A DNA stretch of 28,388 nt, from contig NW_019775955.1 of assembly GCF_001039355.2 (NCBI RefSeq), positions 1 to 28,388 of the forward strand, in the 5' to 3' direction. This document shows positions 18,801 to 25,500 of this stretch, piece by piece. Every line of letters starts with the position of its first letter. Position 1 is the stretch's first letter. Source of the DNA: Lingula anatina. Its lineage: Eukaryota > Brachiopoda > Lingulata > Lingulida > Lingulidae. The notes beneath the pieces were generated by a model. That model ran no database searches, was not told the DNA's origin, and saw nothing but the letters and a program-made list of their open reading frames with translations. Position numbers and translations under genes: made by a program.

Positions 18801-20580
18801 AGCACCGAGGCCGCCATCCTAGCCGCCGTCGACAGGATCAAGCAGAAGAGAGGTGGTACTAACACAGCTTTAGCCCTCTCCACCGCCCGCACCAGCAGTT
18901 TCACGGCTGCCGAAGGTGATCGACCGAACGTCCCGAACATCGTTATCGTAATGACCGACGGCCAGTCTAATAACATGGTGGCGACAGCCAGAGAAGCAAC
19001 CATGCTGCGTAATATTGCATCTGTGTCCGCAATTGGAGTTGGGAGTAATGTTAATACTGTCGAGCTGAAGGCCATGGCTACTGACCCGGATAGTAAATAT
19101 ATGTTTACTGTGAAAGACTTCTGTGCGCTGTCAAATATAGAAATAACGTTAGCCACGGTTACTTGTGAAGGTGAGTAGCTTGAAATAGATTAGCACGGGA
19201 ATTGAAGCGTTTCCGTCTTTGAAGCGTTAACTTTATATACTATATTACAACCGTAATGAAAAATATGGGTACTCATATCTGTAGATTGACAGCCGACTTG
19301 TGCTTAATACTTAAATTTCATAAACAAATATAGGAATGGATTTTATTCTTATCTACTTCTTTTCATCTTAACGATTTCTTCAACCTGCAGATACTAATGT
19401 CATATTTGATTAAATTTATTCTCATTTTTAGAGGCTACTGCTGCGCCGACAGGTAAGGATAAAAGGACAAGGGTAACACGTATTTCTCCCCATCTTACGA
19501 ATTTATATATATGAATTCCAAGTATATGTCCGACAAATACAATTAACTTAAAAAATAGAAAGTGAACAGATGACGTTATCAATATTTATTTACCAAAAGG
19601 CAAAAGTCATAAATTTATCAGATAATATACATATATCTTTAGATACGCGTTATATATTAAATTTTGTTTTGGCAATTCACATTCAATTTACCTCTACCTT
19701 TACCTTTAAGCTGATATGGTGTATTTAACTGTAAATTTTTGTTACCTTTCTCAGGAATAACCACCAAACCGGCACCAAGTTCAGTAAGTATGACCTCTCT
19801 CTCTTCTTATACAAAAAAGCCACTATCCCTACCCATCATAAGTTATTTGTATCTTGGACATAATAACGAACATGTTTGTATTATGGCGATTTCTTAATTT
19901 CTTGCAAAAGACTACTAGTCTGCTCTTTTGATTGTGAGTTTTTGAATTTGTGTGCTAGTCTTCTTTTTCTAATGGTGGTCGCAACCAAACTCTCACATTC
20001 ATCCTTGTCAGATATTAACGTGGCCAGCTGTATTTATATGCAGTTCGCAAGTTTTTGCTTACTGGGCAATTTCATTCGACATTTGTTCTTTCCAATCTGT
20101 TTTGGGTTGTACTTTTAATAATTGCTTCTTATCTGCTTTTTATTTCATATATTCATTCAATTTGTATACTAATATAATATTCTATAATGACGTGTATTTA
20201 ACTGTAATTTTGTTCCCTTTTAACAGTGATAACTACCAAGGTAGTGCGGGGGCCGCCTTCTCTGCCTTGCTGTTTTCATGGTAGATTTGAAGAATGTCTG
20301 TAGGACGAAGACTCTCAAGTAATGCAATTCCTACGTGAAGAAATACACGTTCTACATTTTGTACTAGACTAGACGAGCCGAGATTTATAGACACTTGGGT
20401 ATTTTGCGATATTATGACTTTTCTGATATGTAGTTTAGCTTCAGATTTTAATTAATTAACAAAGACAAACATCACAATTTATTAGATTTTGGTCATTAAT
20501 TTTTTTATTTTTACTCTACATAAATGTTTTGATTACAGGGATTAACGCAGCCTTGTAATGAGGAAAACGTCGCAGTTTGA
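15696..20580 (+). CDS. Secreted single-domain von Willebrand factor A protein (six exons)
   Basis: Coding exons 15696-15842, 17689-17851, 18610-19170, 19432-19452, 19755-19783 and 20539-20580 join with phases 0, 1, 1, 1, 0 and all GT-AG borders, giving 963 nt or 320 residues. Residues 1-22 form a signal peptide. A charged Lys/Gln/Glu linker (about 50-103) precedes the vWA domain (about 105-289), bracketed by Cys105 and Cys289, the pair that usually closes this fold. The MIDAS metal site is complete: DGSGS at 116-120, the GTNTALA threonine and MTDG. A Thr/Pro/Ser hinge and a short tail with one cysteine follow. Secreted single-vWA proteins act in extracellular matrix, for example shell, thread or egg coats; the particular role is unknown. 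The Thr-rich hinge comes from very small exons, and introns carry repeats and a Tc1 fossil. The exon chain is inferred, not transcript-proven. Confidence 0.85.
16130..16240 (+). promoter_or_regulatory. TATA box followed by a short leader-like frame
   Basis: TATAAAAA at 16130-16137 is followed 46 bases later by ATG (16184) opening an 18-codon hydrophobic frame, MLFTIFLVILFETICCGI, then a stop. No good donor in phase 0 would join it to exon 2 of the vWA gene. It may be an alternative or relic first exon, or chance. Confidence 0.25.
17320..17590 (-). pseudogene. Tc1-like transposase fragment in vWA intron 1
   Basis: On the minus strand the sequence reads ILVQDNSLIHKARFVQYALQ, the Tc1 QDNAP.H block carrying the second catalytic aspartate, then QGIPNLD, a degenerate SPDLNPIEN region with stops, and DMIDRAVNERQPP. 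Several stops show it is dead. Terminal repeats were not found. It belongs to a different Tc1 lineage from the element at 1063-2944, judged by its residues. Confidence 0.8.
17689..17851 (+). CDS. vWA gene exon 2 (charged linker)
   Basis: Acceptor TTCCTATAG, donor AAAAG|GTCAGT; 163 nt, phase 0 to 1, open throughout. It encodes LDGLEKKFYETGKEMQNKKK and a following Gln/Leu-rich stretch suited to a short helix or coiled coil, then a basic KIKRRNAPK run just before the vWA domain. That run resembles a possible proprotein cleavage site, but this is inference. Confidence 0.75.
17914..18036. repeat. Intronic repeat, copy 1 (partner 19571-19692)
   Basis: TGACGTTATCAATATTTATT opens both copies, followed by matching ATTATCAGATA, TTAGATAC and CAATTTAC words. 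One copy lies upstream of the vWA exon, the other downstream, in the same orientation. Confidence 0.7.
18610..19170 (+). CDS. vWA gene exon 3 (whole vWA domain)
   Basis: Acceptor GATGTTTACAG, donor TGTGAAG|GTGAGT; 561 nt, phase 1 to 1, so the whole domain is one symmetric exon, the form suited to exon shuffling. It begins CMGKVDITFIIDGSGSVNAP, contains GTNTALA and NIVIVMTDGQS, and ends with the closing cysteine. The GC-rich codons contrast with AT-rich flanks. A 119-codon minus-strand open frame here is only its shadow. Confidence 0.92.
19432..19452 (+). CDS. vWA gene exon 4 (21-nt microexon)
   Basis: Acceptor CATTTTTAG, donor ACAG|GTAAGG; phase 1 to 1. It encodes EATAAPT, a flexible Ala/Thr/Pro hinge. 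Skipping it keeps the frame, so it could be alternatively used. Confidence 0.65.
19571..19692. repeat. Intronic repeat, copy 2 (partner 17914-18036)
   Basis: Direct copy of the intronic segment at 17914-18036, located between microexon 4 and exon 5. It suggests local duplication within this gene. Confidence 0.7.
19755..19783 (+). CDS. vWA gene exon 5 (29-nt hinge exon)
   Basis: Acceptor CTTTCTCAG, donor TTCA|GTAAGT; phase 1 to 0, encoding GITTKPAPSS. A second GT four bases on (TAA|GTATGA) would leave phase 1. The exon and 40 bases of upstream intron have a second copy at about 20186-20240. Confidence 0.65.
20227..20303 (+). pseudogene. Duplicated copy of the hinge exon, alternative or decayed
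   Basis: GTGTATTTAACTGTAA, a pyrimidine tract and an AG precede ATAACTACCAAGG, mirroring exon 5 (ATAACCACCAAACC). Entered in phase 1 (from exon 4) it stays open for 25 codons (VITTKVVRGPPSLPCCFHGR and more) to a TAG at 20301-20303 and would give an alternative C-terminus with three cysteines. Entered in phase 0 from exon 5 it hits TGA at once. Either a mutually exclusive last exon or a dead duplicate. Confidence 0.45.
20539..20580 (+). CDS. vWA gene exon 6 (terminal)
   Basis: Long pyrimidine-rich stretch then GATTACAG; phase 0 start; encodes GLTQPCNEENVAV and stops with TGA at 20578-20580. The tail has a single cysteine that could form an interchain bond. An ATTAAA near 20723 could serve polyadenylation. 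Confidence 0.6.
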   Translation, partial: GLTQPCNEENVAV

Positions 20581-20599
20581 CATACAATTAATAGCAAAT

Positions 20600-21169
20600 A
20601 GTTTTAACTTAACTTAAAAGATTAATATTTTGTTTTGCATTAAGAAGAATTACAAACTTAAGCTCCTTGTAAAATATTAACAGCAGATCAGACAAAGTCT
20701 CCTTTTCGCTTTTTCTTAGCATTAAATATTGTGTGAAATATAAAAACTATAAAAACATTCCTTTTAGAAAAGCTTCTATAAAGAGAAACTATTATTTTCG
20801 GGCACTGGAAAATTTTTGATAAAATGGCGAGGTCATCACTCTACTACAAAGTTGAAGGTAAATAATGGCACAAAGTACACTGAAATCATCTACAGTTGCA
20901 CATCAGGAAAATTGCAACATTACGCTTAAGGTGCCCACAAATGTTTATCTTTGTCTTACATACAGATGACTGCATTGTGCCAGCATGTTGTAGAAAATAA
21001 CAAAGAGGATAAAAATATCACTTAATAACCCTCAAAGTATGTTTTTATTTAACTAGATAAGTTAAAAATAAAACAAACCTATAGCAAAAATTATTTGGTA
21101 AATATTCTTAGGAGTGCAGTTTGCTACTTGCAAGGGTTCTGCATGCTCCTTAACAGACAAACACAGATA

Positions 21170-21171
<2 letters not shown>
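20600..21171. other. No gene recognised
   Basis: Presumed 3' flank of the vWA gene; AT-rich, no motif. A CCAGCATGTTGTA word near 20979 recurs near 16829 in vWA intron 1, so a weak interspersed repeat may be present. Confidence 0.4.
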
Positions 21172-21214
<43 letters not shown>

Positions 21215-21248
21215 ATATATACTGACATTATATATATATATATATAAT

Positions 21249-21313
<65 letters not shown>

Positions 21314-21318
21314 CTGAC
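21172..21318. repeat. (TA)n microsatellite with palindromic interruptions
   Basis: Long runs of TA interrupted by ACTGACATTATA twice (near 21220 and 21313) and by AATATCATA / TATGATATA, which are near mirror images. The tract can fold on itself and its true length may be misassembled. Confidence 0.95.
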
Positions 21319-21319
21319 A

Positions 21320-21820
21320 TTATAGGACAGCTGCTCGTAACATTCAATAAGCTGATATGTAAAATTCATCATAAAACAAATATGCACAGACTGTTTTAAT
21401 GTTCCATCCTTTTTATATTTACTTTGGCACTGGAAATGTATATTACATTTACAAATCTACTTCGGTCTTTTGAGGCAGAAATGATTCAATTCATCACAAA
21501 TATCATGACATTTACTTATTTGTGAAATATACTTAAACGGTTTTTCATTTTATTTTCGTTACAACTTAAAACACCTTATCTACCTGAAATCATCATGGGA
21601 TTAAAAGTTCTATCTGGGAAGAAATAGAAATATTTTATACGTTTGTAAAATTAAATAAAATTATCATGGACTTCACTCGAAGTGTATTTTTTTAATCTAT
21701 TAAAAAAGGCATTCTGGTTACTATATCACGTACACTTCTTAAGAGAATTTCGAGCATGCAAACAGTAATGTCATTTATTTACAATTATAATTATTTCTAC
21801 TAAATTGATTCCAATAAGCA
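21320..21820. other. No gene recognised between two repeat tracts
   Basis: AT-rich, no motif on either strand. Confidence 0.4.
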
Positions 21821-22321
21821 CAGTAAACCATCCTTTCATTTCACTCCCCTGTACACATACCCATGTACTTTTTGTATATAAGTGTAGTAAACCATCCTTT
21901 CATTTCACTCCCCTGTACACATACCCATGTACTTTTTATATATAAGTACAGTAAACCATCCTTTCATTTCACTCCCTTACACACATACCCATGTACTTTT
22001 TATATGTAAGTACAGTAAACCATCCTTTCATTTCACTCCCTTGTACACATACCCATGTACTTTTTATATATAAGTACAGTAAACCATCCTTTCATTTCAC
22101 TCCCTTGTACACATACCCATGTACTTTTTATATATAAGTACAGTAAACCATCCTTTCATTTCACTCCCTTGTTCACATACCCATGTACTTTTTATATATA
22201 AGTACAGTAAACCATCCTTTCATTTCACTCCCTTGTTCACATACCCATGTACTTTTTATATATAAGTACAGTAAACCATCCTTTCATTTCACTCCCTTGT
22301 ACACATACCCATGAACTTTTT
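21821..22321. repeat. 64-bp minisatellite, about 7.8 copies
   Basis: Units start CAGTAAACCATCC at 21821, 21949, 22013, 22077, 22141, 22205 and 22269, with TAGTAAACC at 21885; the period is exactly 64 each time. Copies differ at a few positions (for example GTACAC/GTTCAC/ACACAC and TATATATA/TATATGTA). Each unit contains CATTTCACTCCC and CCATGTACTTTTTATATA. The last unit decays at CATGAAC. There are no unique spacers, so this is not a CRISPR array. It lies just downstream of the kinase-PTB stop codon and may be in its 3' UTR. Confidence 0.97.
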
Positions 22322-22407
22322 CGACTAGTCTCCAGAAAAAAAAATATGATCACAAATTATGCTCCACTGTGGGTACGATTGTCACCTCCAAATATTGCAA
22401 AGTTTGA

Positions 22408-22560
22408 TCAATAGTGTTCAAAATCGTTCCTCTTAAGACACCTGAAATTCTTAGCAAACTTTGCAAAAATTGAATTTTGACCTCTTTGGTTTTGGACAGC
22501 AAGCGTTTGGGTGGTTGGCAATAGTGGATTATCTTGCTCTGCTGGGTCTCTGTCTGCAGG
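22408..22560 (-). CDS. Kinase-PTB gene terminal exon
   Basis: Acceptor TTTCCTCATTGCAG, phase 0 start, 50 codons then TGA at 22408-22410. Encodes [20 protein letters not shown] and a basic, aromatic end ([19 protein letters not shown]). A longer minus-strand open frame over the same bases (22350-22784) is in another frame and does not join the PTB exon in phase. The final tyrosine could be a phosphorylation target, which is speculation. Confidence 0.7.
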   Translation of the reverse strand, partial: PADRDPAEQDNPLLPTTQTLAVQNQRGQNSIFAKFAKNFRCLKRNDFEHY

Positions 22561-25500
22561 CTGCAATGAGGAAATATTTTCAGTTTGCTATTATAACAGA
22601 GGTCAAACCATTCAAACCTAGCAATAGTGTACCAAATTAACTGCATCCTTGATTTTGCAGCAACTTTTACACTACTATATCTATGAAGCGTTGAGACGTA
22701 TGTTGAATCTAGACTCCAAAGTTTGCAAATATACATAGACCATACCAGAAAAAAACAGCAAAATTTACCAACAAAAAGAGTCACTTTTCTTATTCAGATT
22801 TTGCTGGTTTACAAAAGAGACCTGCCTTTGTACCAGTCAAAGGCACACCTGACACACCATATTTAAAATAAAACAAAAATATGTTTTTTCGTTTACTGGT
22901 TTGTTACCAAAACATGCAAAAATCCAATAACATGTGTAAAAATATCCATAGCAATTATGGCGAATTTTGAAAGGATCCTACATGTTTTAACACATGTTAA
23001 AACTAAACAAATAAGAGACTCGGCAAACTTGAAGATTTTCCCCACAATTCTACTTAGTAAATTCAAAAACAATACAAATACGGTTTGGTAGTTAAAGCAC
23101 GAACAACGTGCGTATTGGACGCCGACAACAAAGATAGTGTTCAGGACATACGCAAACACCTGTAAAACTACACATATTACAGCGGCGGATCAAGGATTAT
23201 TTGAAGGGGAGGGGGGACATCAGACTTCGGATGCAAAGCCCAACATCGCCCTCTTGGCGTGGGGTTCGGGGCCTGCTATATGTCCAAAAATATTTTTGGT
23301 GTTTTTGAAGGCAAACTGACCCCTTTTGTATGGTTTAGAACTATGATTCAGATAGTCAAAATTCTAATTTCAAGAGGGGAATATTGATATGGTATATTTT
23401 TCAGAAACCGAATCCCTCTGAATCCCCCCCCCCAAAAAAAAAAAAAAAAAAAAAAATCCGCCACTGTATTAAAATTGACAACATTTCTGTAGCTTACCCT
23501 ATTGCTTGCTGAACATGCAATACTACAAGCGGCATCATTTACCCTGGCATAGATTTCTTCACTCAAATCTGTACTTATCAAAAATATACCCTCTCCCGTC
23601 TTGCAGTGTCTAAAATGACAAATCTTAAATTAAATGATCTTATTCCATGTCTTAACCCCCTAAAATATATCAGACATTCTGCCCTTAAATGTAAAATTAT
23701 GACAATCTAATCTATTTAAGTGTGTGTCCATGATAGGACCAGTCAGAGGGTGGCAAGGTGNACGCGCTCTTAATTAGTCTTTCTCTTCTTAACAGTTTAC
23801 AAAAATCAAACCTACCTTCCTGCCTCAAAGGCAAACTCATTGGTGTCTGTGCCGTATCTCCGCAGAGCAGTGATGGGCCATTCTTCAAGAATTTTCCTCG
23901 GATTCTCTACATCCCATAATATTATCCTCTCCAACGTGACCTGAAGCAGACACTCTCCATAGGTGGCACAGTTGGTTGCAGGCAGCAGGTAAACATGGAA
24001 TCTCTCTAAAATAATGTGAAAAATAGTAATTCAACAGCATATATTTTAATCAAACTGGATTTCACAGTCAAGATGTATTTTAATGCGTTTAATCTTTCTT
24101 TGTAAATAAGAATCTCTCTAAAATAATGTGAAAAATAGTAATTCAATCTAACAGCATATATTTTAATCAAACTAGATTTCACAGTAAAGATGTATTTTAA
24201 TTCTTTTAATCTTTCTTTGTAAATGAGAATCACATTTTTTTCCTTTTAATGTGTTGACAATTGAAAATAATCTAGGAAAATACACTGACACTGTGACGAC
24301 AGATGCAAGTAATGAATATTTGTCAAGGCACATTGTAAATGTTAATAAAATTGCCATTAATTTTTAGTAAAGACATTTGCATTGGCAAAAATGTTAACAT
24401 TAGTTTTACAAAAACAGAATAAATAAAGCAGCTACTCGTATATGATAAAATGATGGAATCTTTTCAATGGGAAAATTGTGAATTCTATAGATTCTATATT
24501 TTAAGTCATAAAAATAATTTAAAAATAGAACATTCCTGTTGAGTGCTGGGGGTAGCAACAATATTGAATACAGGCTACCTGATTTTTATGCAGTAAAGGC
24601 ACCATATATGATTTATATTTTTTAAAAATTATGAAAGATTAATAATTAGTTTCCGTAACTAGTCATGATTGTTCCTCTACAGTACGTACAAAATATTTAC
24701 CAGTCACACCTTGTTCATCAATGCTTCTGCTGGGATTGGGCATGTCACCTTGACAGCTCTGTACAAAGGCAGAGAATTATAATATTACAGCATAGAAATA
24801 AATATAGTGACCTGAAACAATTTAAATTCTGTGTTTCATTTCTAACACATTGCAATCTATAATATGGCACAGTTTATTAAGTAAAAGAAATATTGGAGGG
24901 CTTTATTCACAAATGAATTGCTTAGGCCAGAGATGGTACTGGACAGCTGGATTAAAAAATACCACTAATGAGCAATAACTTTTGCAAAAATAAACCAATC
25001 ATGTTTTCTCTTATATATGAAGTTTGGTAGAATGAGAGAGCCATTATTTTCACCTGTTTTGATAAATAGTTACAACATATGAATTATCATCTGGGCCACT
25101 GATCACAAAAATTATCAACTCACACTGTCAGGATCTTTTGGCAGCCGACTTGAAATCGGACCTTTTTTAGACTGCTGGTTAGGATCCGCTATCTCTTTTA
25201 CCTCTGAAAAAAGTTGTTATACATGCAATTTGGTATTAAGATATATACATACAACAGCGACACAGTAGGTGTTACAAATGAGCTTATGAATTTTCTCTCT
25301 GAAATAAATAAGAATGTTATAGAACAAGCTAAAGGAAATATCTGTGCACCTTTGCAAACTTTGATTTATGAGGCCTGAAAGATCATACATTGCCTATATG
25401 CAACCCTACCGAAAAACTGAGGATAAACTACACATTTATAGCGCATGGTCAATAAAGGCAAAACTTAAAAGACAGGTTTGGCGTTTTTGATTATCTGTCA

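Noticed and set aside
18797-19156. 119-codon minus-strand open frame
   Set aside because: Antisense shadow of the GC-rich vWA exon.
21821-22321. CRISPR-like regular array
   Set aside because: Whole 64-bp units repeat with no unique spacers, in a eukaryotic setting.
22350-22784. 144-codon minus-strand open frame
   Set aside because: It is in a different frame from the one that continues the PTB exon in phase; no family resemblance.
23893-24357. Minus-strand open frames around the 112-bp repeat
   Set aside because: Produced by the repeat in intron sequence; the PTB frame and acceptor explain the coding part.
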